Source: Adenophora triphylla var. japonica (taxonomy: Eukaryota; Streptophyta; Magnoliopsida; Asterales; Campanulaceae). Taken from it: 64,000 bases of DNA. The notes below the pieces were generated by a model. It did not search any database. It was not told where the DNA came from and saw only the letters and a list, made by a program, of their open reading frames with translations. The stretch spans positions 22,229 to 86,228 of the forward strand of contig JAFEMH010007534.1 in NCBI GenBank assembly GCA_022495995.1. The letters run 5' to 3'. Position numbers and translations under genes: made by a program. Shown here in pieces: positions 1 through 10,624 of the stretch. The first letter of the stretch is position 1; the number at the start of each line of letters is the position of its first letter.

Positions 1-402
1 AAAAAATAAATCAAACTTGCTCTTGATCAAGAGCAAATTTGAAATTTTTTTGGACATTCATTTTGGGAAGGAGGTAGTATCTTCGATTCAAGAACTGTCT
101 GCAGAGATTAAGACACAAAATAAAGAAAATCCATCCACTGAACTCCAATCACATTGAAAATATAGAGAAACTGAACCCCCGAAAATCAAGAAATTCAATC
201 ATCACCGAAGTGGGTTTATTCTCGAAAATTCCAAACAAAACTACCTTAATATACTCAATCAGAACAAAATTAAGGCATTCAAACATTCTGAAAAGCTGTT
301 AAATTTCATGATAAGAAGCATAAAGGGGGAGCGAGGAGGGTGATTGTGAATAACCTGGCAAAGGGTTGAAGTAACCCTTTCATGAAAACCAATAGGCCTT
401 TA
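1..402. other. AT-rich intergenic sequence, no gene seen
   Basis: I see no coding frame, RNA gene or clear repeat here. It lies downstream (3' side) of the RPA1-like gene on the minus strand and could hold that gene's last exons or 3' UTR, but nothing in it could be aligned by eye to an RPA1 C-terminus. Confidence 0.4.
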
Positions 403-617
403 AAGCGAGATCAAAGTAAAATGGAACATACTGCTACACAATCCGACTATGTATCAAAGTAAAGGGAAACAGACTACCACACAATTAGACTATGTATTAA
501 GTAAAGGGGAACAGACTGCTACACAATTCAACTATGTATCAAATAAAGGGAAACAGAGACTACCACACAATCCGACTATATATCAAGTAAACGGGAACAA
601 ATTGCCCCACAATCCAA
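403..617. repeat. Tandem repeat, about 43-bp unit, five copies
   Basis: Five imperfect copies of a 42-44 bp unit start near 403, 447, 489, 531 and 575. Each contains a version of ACTATGTATCAAGTAAAGGG followed by ACAGACT..ACACAAT. The repeat makes a short open frame on the + strand, which I treat as an artefact. It sits just past the 3' end of the RPA1-like gene. Confidence 0.8.
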
Positions 618-722
618 CATATATGTGCCCTACACCAGCGTGTCAATAGGTATGGATAACAAAATTCAATATTTATAGCATATAAATTTATATATATATG
701 ACGCAAGATGGATTGTACTTAC

Positions 723-3066
723 ATCAAAATTGGTGAGTGACAAATACTTATCAATCAAGAGGGCATCCCATGTCACTTTTCTCACAGTGAAAGTACGTTT
801 ATCACCGACAGCATCTTTTGTTCTTTCATCAATCTCCACCCGAAATAGATATTTTTTTCCAAACATTTTGCAAAACGTTCCAGGCAATTGATCCGACTGA
901 CCATTCAATCAGGCACAATTTTATACATTATGAAATAAAACGATACATACTCCCTCCGTCCTGCTCGCTACAGTTTTTTATAAACATGATTGTCGTTTGT
1001 CCAAGCAATTAAAAAAAATAGTCCTAATAAAAATATAAATTTGTAGTTTGAAAGTGTTATTAATAATGAATTCATAACTGTTTATAAGATTTCAAAAAAA
1101 AATCTTATTTTATGTTCAAATGGCATGTTCAAAGTAAAATCATTTTTGCAACAATACTAAGTCGGGTGGGACGGAGGGAGTGTATTAGCTGGAAAAATTG
1201 TAAAATAGAATAACTACCTACGATATTTCAAAGAACTACTTGGGAAGCGGACATATTAAGCATATTAGATGCACATGCATCAAACAGCATAAAGTAAGAC
1301 TCAGCTCCATTATCATCCTTTCCGTCAATGACAACAATCTCAATTTTGAACCTAGAAGGAAAGGCGGTTACAAATCAAATCATTAACATCTATGAAAACA
1401 CTATAATTTTATAAATGAATTCTGTGAAGGTAAAAAATTGTAACGACATATACCTTGGAATGAGGTTGGTGTATGGTGTACTACACTTTGGACATTTGGT
1501 TGAGTTCCTGTCAACTCCTTTGTTACATTTCTTGTTGCTGCAAGCTTGGTAGTACCAGTTACAATGCGGGTCAACATCAACTATTTCAGCGAATGTAGTG
1601 TATAAGCCAACCTGTAAAAATTAATATATAGTTCAATAATCACCAACATACTATTAATGAATAAAAATTTATTCAAATTTTGCTTTGTACCTCACTACAT
1701 TTGAGCAACTCATCTATAGTCTTGACATCTTCGATTTTGAACCCCTCGTCACCACCGATGAACTTGCTATCATCTGTTATAGTAGTGAGACTGCGACCCA
1801 TGGATGAAACTCCATTGCCACGCCTGTTAAATAAATAGTGAAAGTAATATTAAAATAATCTAGAAAAAAAAACATAAACGTGTAATAGTGTCTAAAATGT
1901 GTCATTAGAATTAAAGGGACTTACTTTTTATCAAATTCTTTTAATTCAGGAACATCAGGATTTATAAGAAGTTTTGTTGCGTGCTTCATGGTAGAAACAC
2001 GACTCTTCCCTGTATAATATAACAATTTTTAATTTTAGCATTAAGTAAAAAATACTTTTAAATATAATTTAGAGATAGTAATCAATTTAAAAAGATAACA
2101 TATTACCCATATATCTTGAACACATCACGAACTGTAAAATCAGTACGATTGGTTCCTCTGAATCTTGTCCCTTGTTTTGAATAAAACTTTTCAGTTGACC
2201 TCCGTACGACTCCCATAAGATAACATCTAGCTCCATTCCCCTGTAAAATATTAGAAGGGGATTAATAAAGCTGATTAAATAGTTACCATGTATGTGAAAA
2301 ATTCATGTAAATATATTAAATCATCGTTTATAACGTACTCCATTATCTACCAGTTTAATATCCATCTTCCTTGCCTTGGCTGCACTAACATATTCAAAAT
2401 CATTTATTGGTAATACCACCTCACTGATTACATCTACAGTAAAGAAAAATATATAATGTTAGTTATTAGCCTAATTAATTAACGAACAAAAATTGTGTGT
2501 TAAAATACTCACCGAACACATAATCAGCATTGACACTTTTATGTGGATCACTCCCAAATAGGCTAAAGGGAGTGAAATCAAAGCCATTGTCAGAAATATT
2601 TACCGATGTATCCACCTCAGATGCAGTGGTAGCTAAACCGAATGATAATTTCCATTCATGGTTTACAATTGCTTTTTGGACAATTGTAATGGCATTCGGT
2701 TCAATTCCAAAATTAGATATTTTTTTCATTTCCCCCTCTTTAAACATATCTTTGAACTCGGATGACATGCTAGGTGGAATAGCTGCCTGGATTTTAGATC
2801 CCTAATAAATTCATTATAAAATATTAATAAAAAGAAATTGAGAAGTAAAATGATTTAATTGCGAAATTATATTGAATGATTAAATAGTATAAAAAGAGAG
2901 TATTGGTTGACTAACCTCATCATCCATAAGTAACATCTCAACGGTAACTTTTTTGTATTTAGTATCTTTGCGCTTCCATAGGCGTAATATCTGAACATTT
3001 ATGGTACGACCTCTGCTCCTCTTATCAATAGCTTTAACAGCAATTAACTTACTTGTTACCATTACC
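723..3066 (-). CDS. RPA1-like (replication protein A 70-kDa subunit-like) gene, multi-exon
   Basis: RPA1 is the large subunit of the heterotrimeric single-stranded-DNA-binding complex used in replication, repair and recombination. Minus-strand exons with GT..AG borders can be read at about 3066-2916, 2801-2513, 2433-2339, 2240-2107, 2009-1925, 1823-1691, 1611-1454, 1351-1218 and 896-723. In order they give an OB-fold start (TINVQILRLWKRK), IQAAIPPSMSSEFKDMFKEG, FDFTPFSLFGSDPHKSVNAD, a linker exon (KHATKLLINPDVPELKEFDK), and the DBD-C zinc ribbon with WYYQACSNKKCNK and CPKCSTPYTNLIPRY, followed by KKYLFRVEIDERTKD. The four zinc cysteines are present. A Stowaway MITE lies in the last intron. 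An in-frame TGA occurs at 1230-1228 unless the donor at about 1240 is used. The true start is unclear: the 3379-3155 or 6062-5955 regions could hold 5' exons. RPA1 genes are multicopy in plants and are often carried by Helitrons, so this copy may be mobile or decaying. Confidence 0.85.
950..1180. mobile_element. Stowaway-like MITE (Tc1/mariner type) in an RPA1-like intron
   Basis: The ends are inverted: CTCCCTCCGTCC at 950-961 and GGACGGAGGGAG at the right end (1169-1180), the signature of Stowaway MITEs that target TA. A TA precedes the left end (948-949). The right flank reads TGTA, so the duplicated TA is degraded or shifted by two bases. The 231-bp element has no coding capacity and is AT-rich inside. 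It lies between the exons ending near 1218 and starting at 896 of the RPA1-like gene, so it would be spliced out. Confidence 0.85.
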
Positions 3067-3693
3067 TGATATATAACAGTATCATATGGATAAATAGACT
3101 AAATGAAGAAGATAAATATGGATAGATAACCACTTTGGAAAGTGGGGAAGTTCATCAATAATAGTTGAACCGCTGTAGTTTCAACAATAGGAATTTACTT
3201 CTGCAAAGGCATAAACTCGACAAAAGATGTAAGCCAACACTGCCATCAGATCTATCTATGAAAGAGTCATGACTCGTCATAGATGTCGATGTATTGACAT
3301 TGAGTTCAGATGTACTCCCTTCAGGCTTCAACTCAAAAAAGAGAGTTGAATTTTCACTTCTCAAAGTCACTTTGACCATTTTACATCAACTTGACATATT
3401 TCCCCTTAGTAGAAGAGAGATAAGAATATAACCTTTATAAGCAACGCTTCTATTATGTATCTCATGTTTTTTAAAATCTTTAAAGAAGAAATCCACAGAC
3501 ATCTTTCAGTCGAAAAGAAAGCCAAGATGACTTTGAAAAGTCTAAACGCTAAAAATTTGTTGGGTTGAGAGAGTATAATGTTATCAGCAAAGTGATAAGG
3601 ATCACGATTCCTCAACGGTTCAGAAATTATTTCCTACCCTCTATCAATCGGGATAAGAGACCACTCTAGCGGCAAATGCAATTAGTAGCTAAC
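3067..3693. other. 5' flank of the RPA1-like gene
   Basis: A minus-strand open frame at 3379-3155 begins MVKVTLRSENSTLFFELKPE but shows no RPA1 motif I can recognise. It could be a 5' exon, since the exon border at 3066 is a splice acceptor rather than a clean start codon. The rest is AT-rich without clear features. Confidence 0.3.
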
Positions 3694-3986
3694 AAACTCT
3701 CCAATGCAGTCAGTTTCAAAGGGTGTCCAGTACTTCCAAATATGGCTCACTCTCATGCAGATATGCCTGCACAGGTCTAGATGGCAATTCTACTCTTTAG
3801 ATTCTAAGCATTGCAGAAAGCAAAGCTCGTGGCATCCAAACAGACCACTATCTTAAGGGTTCATCTTTTCTCAAGTGCCAGCATTTATCTGTAAAGTTTA
3901 AAGTTTAAACTGCCTCTGACCCCTGTTTTTTACAATAAAAAAGACGTTTAAGGACACCCTTTGAAACTGACTGCATTGGAGAGTTT
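3694..3986. repeat. 293-bp foldback: 35-bp inverted repeats around a 223-bp centre
   Basis: The segment 3694-3728 reappears as its reverse complement at 3952-3986 with no or almost no mismatch. Shared core: CTCCAATGCAGTCAGTTTC. Perfect inverted repeats of this size suggest a MITE or foldback element, but I could not find a clear target-site duplication. Related fragments (GACGTTTAAGGACA) recur at 3943 and 4078, so the right side has been locally duplicated. Confidence 0.7.
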
Positions 3987-4193
3987 TTTACAATAAAAAA
4001 AGAAAAAAAAAACAATATGAAAACAATATGTTTAGTTTTACGAAAACAAAATGAATAGCGAAAAATATTTGATGAAAGACGTTTAAGGACAGTTTTTTAC
4101 AAAAAAGAAAAAAAAAACATTTTGGGACAAAATATCTTGAATTTGGCATTCATTTAGGGACAGGGGGAGTACTCTGTATAACATAAATGCGAA

Positions 4194-4216
4194 TTTTGTT
4201 GCGTGCTTCATGGTAA
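4194..4216. repeat. Fragment matching an RPA1-like exon
   Basis: TTTTGTTGCGTGCTTCATGG here also occurs at about 1973, inside the linker exon (2009-1925) of the RPA1-like gene, in the same orientation; the match runs about 22-25 bp with one difference. It is too short to code for anything but long enough not to be chance in a window this size. It lies directly upstream of the first direct repeat that flanks the auxilin-like fragment. Confidence 0.6.
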
Positions 4217-4250
4217 AACCAAATCCTTCTTCAGCAAACTCCAACATCCA

Positions 4251-4437
4251 AAACCAACATGGACAACAGTATAATCAAGATTGAAAATTATAGATTAGCA
4301 TTTAACTTATTCTCATGGTCAATTCATCAAACAACTTGTATGCAATCAACTAAAGGCAACTCAAATCAAAGTTTAATTGCAAACAACCAAAGGCAATTCA
4401 AATCACAATAGGTGTAGGAGAAAAGAGAGGTACTAAT
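4251..4437. repeat. Direct repeat, copy 1, left of the auxilin-like fragment
   Basis: This block of about 187 bp is repeated in direct orientation at 5703-5888 with only a handful of differences. Copy 1 is followed almost at once by the captured auxilin-like exons. A duplication this long is not a normal target-site duplication. It fits template switching or patch-mediated repair while the gene fragment was being captured. Confidence 0.85.
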
Positions 4438-4446
4438 ATTTCCAAT

Positions 4447-5302
4447 GATCGACTAAAGAAAATTGAAGAAGGGAGGGAGAGACAAAGAGAAAGGGAAAAG
4501 GATATGATGTCTATTGATAGAGCTACTCTAGAAGCCTGTGAAAGGTCATTTGTTGAAAACCGAGAGAGGGTAGAAAGAGCTACTGTTGATAGAGCAGCTG
4601 CTGAAGTTCGACAAAGAGCATTGGCAGAGGCATGTGAAAGATTAGAGAAAGCATGTGCAGAGGCCAGGGAGAGGACATTTTCCGGAAATTCTCTAAGTAG
4701 CGGAATGAGACAGAACTCTTCATCCTCTGTGAGTATTACAAAATTATTTTTCTTGTTTATAGCTCTTGTCCAACAGCCAACTAATTGGAAGGGATCTGGC
4801 AGGATTTGTTGGACTCAAATTTTTAAAGTACTGGGTCTTACAGTGCGTCAAGATATTCTCATGCTTCAGCTCAAGGTGGTAAGTACAACTTGTCTAATCC
4901 ATTCCGTCTTTAAAATTTATCTTGCCCCTGTAGTTTTTTTTCAATTTTGATAACCTTGTAGGAGGTGAAACTGAATCACCACAGAGATTCAAAGCCCGGT
5001 TGGAGAGGCATCGCAGAACAGCTGATCGTGCAATACGTGATTTCTTCACTTCTTTGTTCACTTTCTTTCCTTATCAACATAGCTAATTTCTGGATATGGT
5101 TCAGCAAAAGGCTTTGGCAGAGAAGAATATGCGAGATCTTCTTGCTCAAAAAGAGCAAGCTGAGAGGAATGTAAGCATCTTTACGCTGTTGGAATTCTTG
5201 CTTTCCAGAGATTAGCAGAAGGCATGGATGCTGAAGTCAAGAGATGGTCTAGTGGCAAGGAAGGGAACTTACGGGCCTTGCTTTCAACATTGCAATATGT
5301 AT
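4447..5302 (+). pseudogene. Captured auxilin-like gene fragment (truncated, introns kept)
   Basis: Auxilins are J-domain co-chaperones that recruit Hsc70 to uncoat clathrin vesicles; plant auxilin-like proteins have a long RE/AE-rich coiled coil before the J domain. Four exon-like blocks match that coiled coil in order: about 4447-4728 (AEVRQRALAEACERLEKACA), 4958-5025 (QRFKARLERHRRTADRA), 5095-5169 ([20 protein letters not shown]) and 5210-5300 ([20 protein letters not shown]). GT..AG introns remain between them, so the source was genomic DNA and not an mRNA. The J domain (HPD motif) that should follow is absent, as is the long N-terminus. It is a non-functional fragment framed by a 187-bp direct repeat. 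Confidence 0.85.
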
Positions 5303-5702
5303 GTTTTAGTTGTCACTATTCTATTAATGTATGGAGCTATTCTGTGGGTTTACTTGATGGACCCATTATACCCCGTGCATAGGGAGTTGTTTGTTTTCAT
5401 GGTGCGACTTTAATATGGTAGAATTTGATACCTACAGTAAGAGAGAGTCTTCGGAGTACAATATGGATCTGTAAAAATATGTCACTAAATTTTAGAGAAG
5501 CCGGAAGCAACAATATGGATCCGTAAAATAATACAGACTGATATTGGGCTTTGAACTTAAGCCATTGAGAGGGACGGATTGCCTGTTCATCAGGATTTGT
5601 TTCTTAAAGGCATGTCTTATTAGATATAAAATCAATGATTTCCTTAGGAGATTGATAGTATGCAACATATCAACAATCAAATGACAGGTAGACAAAAAAC
5701 CA

Positions 5703-5888
5703 AAACCATCATGGACAACAGTATAATCAAGATTGAAAATTATAGATTAGCATTTAACTTATTCTCATGGTCAATTCATCAAACAACTTGTATGCAATCA
5801 ACCAAAGGCAATTCAAATCAAAGTTTAATTGCAAACAACCAAAGGTAATTCAAATCACAATAGGTGTAGGAGAAAAGAGAGGTCCTAA
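5703..5888. repeat. Direct repeat, copy 2, right of the auxilin-like fragment
   Basis: Second copy of the block at 4251-4437 (for example CAACAGTATAATCAAGATTG in both). After the repeat comes a minus-strand frame (6062-5955, MRIHSIFDAIMPRFSVLNRR) that ends at a good splice donor (AAG|GTGAGT). That could be a first exon of a gene reading leftward, possibly the RPA1-like gene, but no domain is recognisable. Confidence 0.85.
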
Positions 5889-6186
5889 GTTTGCGTTAGT
5901 TATACGGAAGAAAACAATGGAAGAAGAAATCGACGAATGAGATGAAGAACTCACCTTAGAACGATCGTCTGAGCAGAGGAGAAGCAGATAATGATTGGTT
6001 TCTCGTCTATTTAACACGCTGAAGCGGGGCATGATTGCGTCGAATATGGAATGGATCCTCATAATCGGGATAATTAGTAAGGGGATTAGCGGCTAATCTC
6101 AACAAATCCGCTTAAATATACTGCTGCCTAAAATACAATTTCCCACATTATTGACTAAACCCAGAGAAGAAATTGTAAGCCACCGT

Positions 6187-6575
6187 CAAATTGAATCTGG
6201 CAAATGACCCATCAAGGAATTGAAACTTGCATCAAATACCTGAGAGGCCTAGGAATGTTTTTGGTGGCTGTTGCGATCAATTTTGATGGCTGTTGCGATC
6301 AATTTTGAATTGCTGTGCGTTGAGAGAGGGGATAAGTTTCAGTTGCATCAAGGAATTGGCAAATTGAATCTAGCAAATGACCCATCAAGGAATTCGCCGG
6401 CGACGTATGTGACGGGAAGAGGGAGATGGCTGCGGCGTCAATTTTGAATTGCTGTGCGTTTTCGAGGGGATAAGATGGAATTGAGGAGGGGAGATAGGCA
6501 GGCTGGATTTACACGTGGAATTCCAGCTCAGATTTCCATGTGGATGGGCTGAGAGGCATAGAAATGTTTTTGGTT
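6187..6575. repeat. Interleaved direct repeats of unknown origin
   Basis: Three short segments each occur twice in the same order: GCAAATGACCCATCAAGGAA (6197, 6374), a block containing CAATTTTGAATTGCTGTGCG (6299, 6439), and GAGAGGC.TAG.AATGTTTTTGG (6241, 6551). The pattern is an imperfect tandem duplication of about 150-300 bp. No coding potential is seen. It directly precedes element A. Confidence 0.6.
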
Positions 6576-6659
6576 TTAAATATTATATAGATTAATAAAA
6601 TCCAAACTTGCATGCCTTGCTTGATTGACACGAATTGCACACACTTAGAATGATTACAT

Positions 6660-7357
6660 TGTCCTTGTTTGATTGAAAGTCTCGAAAGAGGCGACGTGGG
6701 TGAGCTCTATATTCTCTTCCCACGTCGTAACTTGACCCCCAGACCCATTTTCTCTTAAAAAAAAGGTTTTTCAATGTTTTCCTTAAAAAATGGCGTGGCG
6801 ACTCCAAAACAAAATTATTTTTGTGATTGATTTCGGTGAGCGTTCATTCAATATGACAGGCTTGGTCTTTAGGTTCGTTTCTCTTTTTGGTTGGTGGAAT
6901 CCACTTGCCCTATAGGACCTTCGCTAAGGGTTGTCCGCCCTGGGAGGATGAAGTACAGGTGAAAAATGAGGGGCCTATAGACGTAATGATGGATTCCACT
7001 GACCTAGGATTTAGAGTAATTGCGAAAAAGAAGAGCAATCTTTTTCAAGCATTTAGGATTCTGAGAAGACATGTTCTAAGTAAATTTGAACAGTTAACAA
7101 GATAATAAACTGCATGTCGCATGAGCCTCAGCCTTTAGCCAAATACCATCCCGAGTCTAAAAGATACCTTTCACCTATTGCAGCGAGCCGAGAGTGGTTA
7201 AGGATCCCGGTTTGCCGTCTTTTCAGCATCAAGGTTACGAAATCAGACAGTTCTTCCGGTTCCTCAGTTCGAACAGTCCCTACACTCAGATGGAAGGGTC
7301 GACCGATAACAGTGACGGGAATGGAACTTCGCCTCCAGGAAATCTTCAGACAGTAGA
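6660..7357 (+). mobile_element. Retrotransposon A, 5' part: LTR remnant, leader and start of the gag-leader ORF
   Basis: The stretch 6660-6810 (GAGGCGACGTGGGTGAGCTC ... GGCGTGGCGACTC) matches in layout the 3' end of the LTR of element C (48650-48800). From 7114 an ORF, ASREWLRIPVCRLFSIKVTK, parallels the C ORF at 49710 (ANREWLRVPESRLFIIEVTR). The ORF is cut at 7357 by the CACTA terminus, and the homologous sequence resumes at 39577. The upstream LTR is truncated and no primer-binding site could be identified. The family is Tat/Ogre-like Ty3/gypsy by analogy with C. Confidence 0.75.
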
Positions 7358-7975
7358 CACTACCAGAAAAACAGGTTTTAGCGGCGGAAATTTTCGCCGC
7401 TAAATACAAAATTCCGTCGCTAAAACTAAATACCGACGGAAAAATTCCGTCGGTGGTCCGCCGCTATCATACCGCTGCAGTGTTCCGACGGCTCAAATTC
7501 CGCCGGTATATTTTGATATTATCGACGAAATTAATTCTGCCGGTGATCTTTTGACATTAGCGACGGAAATTTTCGCTGCTAAATTAATTCATTTCCATTA
7601 AAATTTTATTTCACCGGCGGAAATTTCCGTCGTTGAAATAAAAATTAATTAAATTAAATTAATTTCAGCGACGGAAATTTCTGCCGCTGGAATAAAAATT
7701 AATTAAAATAAATTATTTTCACCGGCGGAAATTTCCGTTGCTGGAATAAAAATTAATTAAAAATAAATTAATTTCACAGGCGGAAATTTTCGTCACTGAA
7801 ATTAATTAATTTTTTAATTAATTTTTATTCCAGCGACGGAAATATCCGCCGGTGTTAATTTTAATTAAATTAAATTAAAATTAAAATTAATTGATATAGC
7901 GGCGAAAATTTCCGTCGCTGGAATAAAAATTAATTAAAATAAATTAATTTCAGCGACGGAAATTTTCGTCGCTGA
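7358..7975. repeat. CACTA subterminal repeats (biological 3' end)
   Basis: About a dozen short, partly palindromic motifs of the type GCGGCGGAAATTTTCGCCGC or CAGCGACGGAAATTTC occur in both orientations, separated by AT-rich spacers such as AATAAAAATTAATTAAA. In En/Spm such repeats bind the TNPA protein. The same motif family lies at the other end (39165-39576) and inside the element at 34220-34325 and 36550-36660. Confidence 0.85.
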
Positions 7976-8089
7976 TAATGAAATAAATAAAAAAAAATAA
8001 TTTAAAATATCAATAAACAAATTTTTTTTGTACCTGATATAACAATTCAATTGATAAAACTAAAACTATAAAACTAAAAACCAAATATC

Positions 8090-8500
8090 AGCGTACCAAA
8101 CTAAAAACTAAATATCACCGTACCAAATCGGGAGGGGGAGGGTGGGGAAGGGGGGGGGGAGAGGGTGGGAAGAGGGGGAGGGGGAGAGGGGGCCAGGGCT
8201 CCCGCGGGTACCAAATATCACAAATATTTACAAACAAGTATAAAATAGTACCAATCAGCGTACCAAACTAAAAACCAAAATCAACGTACCAAATCGGGAG
8301 GAGGGAGGGGGGAGAGGGGGAGGAGGGGTCGGGGCTCCCGCGGGTACCAAATATGACAAATGTTATTACAAACAAGTCTAAAATAGTATGTAAACTCGGG
8401 AGGGGGGGGAGGAGGGGTCCGGAGCTCCCGTGGGTACCAAATATCACAACTGTTATTACAAACAAGTCTAAAATAGTATGTAATCAACTCGGGGGGAATT
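8090..8500. repeat. Triplicated block with G-rich tracts behind the TNPA-like gene
   Basis: Three degenerate copies of a block start near 8099, 8280 and 8392. Each has a G-rich tract (GGGAGGGGGAGGGTGGGG type) followed by CTCCCG.GGGTACCAAATAT and a segment with TTACAAACAAGTCTAAAATA. The last copy overlaps the 3' end of the TNPA-like coding region, so the array looks like stepwise duplication of that gene's terminal exon and intron. The + strand G-runs have strong G-quadruplex potential. Confidence 0.7.
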
Positions 8501-10298
8501 GGGGGGGGGAGGCTGGAAATTACCCTGGTCCAAACGAGCCATCAACATCGCAAATTTTCTATCAGTCTCTGCCTGACGCCGATCACTCTCCTCCTGCATA
8601 TGCGCCTGAGCCTCCAAAGCCTCCGCAAGCTTTGCCCTAGCCTCTGCAGCCTCGCGTCTCTCCTCAGCCAACTCAGCCTGCAGAGTGTCGACCCTCGGAT
8701 CATGATATATAGGCAGGAAAACATTTGGCCGACGGCAGGTCGACGTAGATGGGCATTGCCGCCCGTAATCCCCCATCCCTAACACTCGGTCTCCTCTCTT
8801 TGGATGTCCCTCAGAGGTGACCGAGCGCCAAACATCAGGCACGAAGGGAACGGGCTGGCCGGGAGGCGTTCCTTCGGGAAAAACGGCGGCTTGATATGTA
8901 CTCTGTCAAAATAAAACAAACAATTATAATCATATACACAATGTAATGTACATAAATAAATTTACATATTCAAAATCAAGTCATTTAATGATAGTTTACT
9001 TACAAAGGCATTAGCAGAGCGATCGTCAACCCATTGCGGAGGTTGATCGGGCGCTGTAGGAGTCCGAACATGGGTGCTAACGAAAACATCCAAAAAAACT
9101 GACATTCGGACCATGACCCCTTTCCTATAAATAAAATAAGCGAGATTATTACTTTGAAATTGTATAAATGCAACATTTAAACTGATTTAAAAGCATGCAT
9201 ACACTACATTTACACTAAAACCATGGATTTCATAGCATCAACATGGCTCCCTGCTAACATACGTACATAAACCTATTTAAAAGCATGCATACACTACTAC
9301 ATTTAAACTAACATACATACCATGCGGTAGTGATGCTCGCCGACCGGGATCGTCCCCATGGTATGCTTCATCGCCAACCCCGAGGAGCCTGCTCTATTTG
9401 CCTTAGCCTGTTCGGCCATAGCTTTCGCCGCATCCGACGCCCAATATTCGCAAAAGCGAAGAAACACCTCCTCGGTCATCCAAGGAGGTGTCAAGGGCTG
9501 TAATTTTGCCTCGAGCCGCTTAATAAAAAATTTAGACTTCGTGTTACCTATAAAAATATGAATATCTCGTAAACATATAATGATGACATTATAAAATTAA
9601 AAGAGTATAATCATTGTTAATTAAACTAATTAAGGATAGATAAATATGTTACCAATATGATCCCTAAATAGCTTCGAACACTGTTTATCGAAAACATATC
9701 TAGCCGTCGCCTCGTCGATATCCGGCGCCCAACAAAATTTCCCCTACAACATATAATGATAACATTACAAAACTAAAAGAGTATAATCATTATTAATTAT
9801 AACATTTTAATAACAAACTAACATTTAAGTTTTAAATAAAAACCATTAACACATTACCTTAAACTCCTCCCAAGCATTCTCCTTCTGGGCCGGTGGCAAT
9901 GATTTCCAGTCGTGCCAAAACTCTGCTATGACCCGAGACCGCCAATACTGCCCGATCTTAGTCCCTGGGGTAGGGTATCCACCTACAAACCTGTCAAGTA
10001 TATTTATACAGTAACATTTTAACTTAAATAATGAATTATATATAAAACAAAAAGGAACCAACTTATATTAAATTAATGAAGAGTTACTTACTGGTCATAA
10101 AGTGGCGATATCTGGACATATATCCTCCCCTCAAAATCGACAGGAGTAGGAGTACTGGACCCAGAGGTGGAGCTGGTACTAGAAAGTGTAGGGTCGACAT
10201 CAGAAGTACCGCCGGCACCTGTACTGGATCGGGACGGTTGCATCCCAGTAATAGATGTGTAAATGGGGCGTGTCTTCTTGCCAGCTCTACTAGAACTC
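8468..10298 (-). CDS. TNPA-like CACTA protein (plant transposase, Ptta/En/Spm, Transposase_24)
   Basis: This is the second CACTA gene; proteins of this class bind the subterminal repeats and assist TNP2. Minus-strand exons with GT..AG borders: 10298-10092 (MSSSRAGKKTRPIYTSITGM), 9990-9858 (YWRSRVIAEFWHDWKSLPPA), 9743-9653 (GKFCWAPDIDEATARYVFDK), 9547-9321 (FLRFCEYWASDAAKAMAEQA), 9124-9004 (MVRMSVFLDVFVSTHVRTPT) and 8902-8468. The last exon carries an E/A/R-rich coiled coil (ELAEERREAAEARAKLAEAL). No internal stop was seen in these exons. It lies downstream of TNP2 in the same direction; a Stowaway MITE sits just upstream of its start and an AT-rich tandem repeat separates it from TNP2. The C-terminus may continue past another intron. 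Confidence 0.8.
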
Positions 10299-10330
10299 AT
10301 ATCTAAATACACTAAAAATATTAAAATATA

Positions 10331-10612
10331 CTCCCTCCGTCCCACTTCACTTGGCACTAATTTCCATTTTGGTCCATCCCACTTCACTTGGCACTACCCA
10401 AAATGGCAAATTTTTTATAATTTTATATTCACTCTACCCCACCACTCATTCTCTCTCTTCATTTTCCACCACTCAATTTATTCAACCAACACTACTATTT
10501 ACCCCACTCATTCTCTCTCTTCATTTTCTACCACACATTTCTTTTATTTTATTCTTTTTTCTTAGTTATTGTGCCATTCATTTTGGTGCCAAGTGAACCG
10601 GGACGGAGGGAG
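10331..10612. mobile_element. Stowaway-like MITE inside the CACTA element
   Basis: Terminal inverted repeats start CTCCCTCCGTCCCACTTCAC and end with the inverted partner GGGACGGAGGGAG. A TA lies on each side (10329-10330 and 10613-10614). The 282-bp element is non-coding; open frames in it are artefacts. It sits just upstream of the TNPA-like start codon, so it may affect that gene's promoter or leader. Confidence 0.92.
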
Positions 10613-10624
10613 TACAACTTTAAC

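Noticed and set aside
3600..6600. A complete Helitron carrying RPA1-like and auxilin-like cargo
   Set aside because: No Rep/helicase sequence and no convincing 5' TC or 3' hairpin-CTRR end was seen. Kept only as a possibility in the findings.
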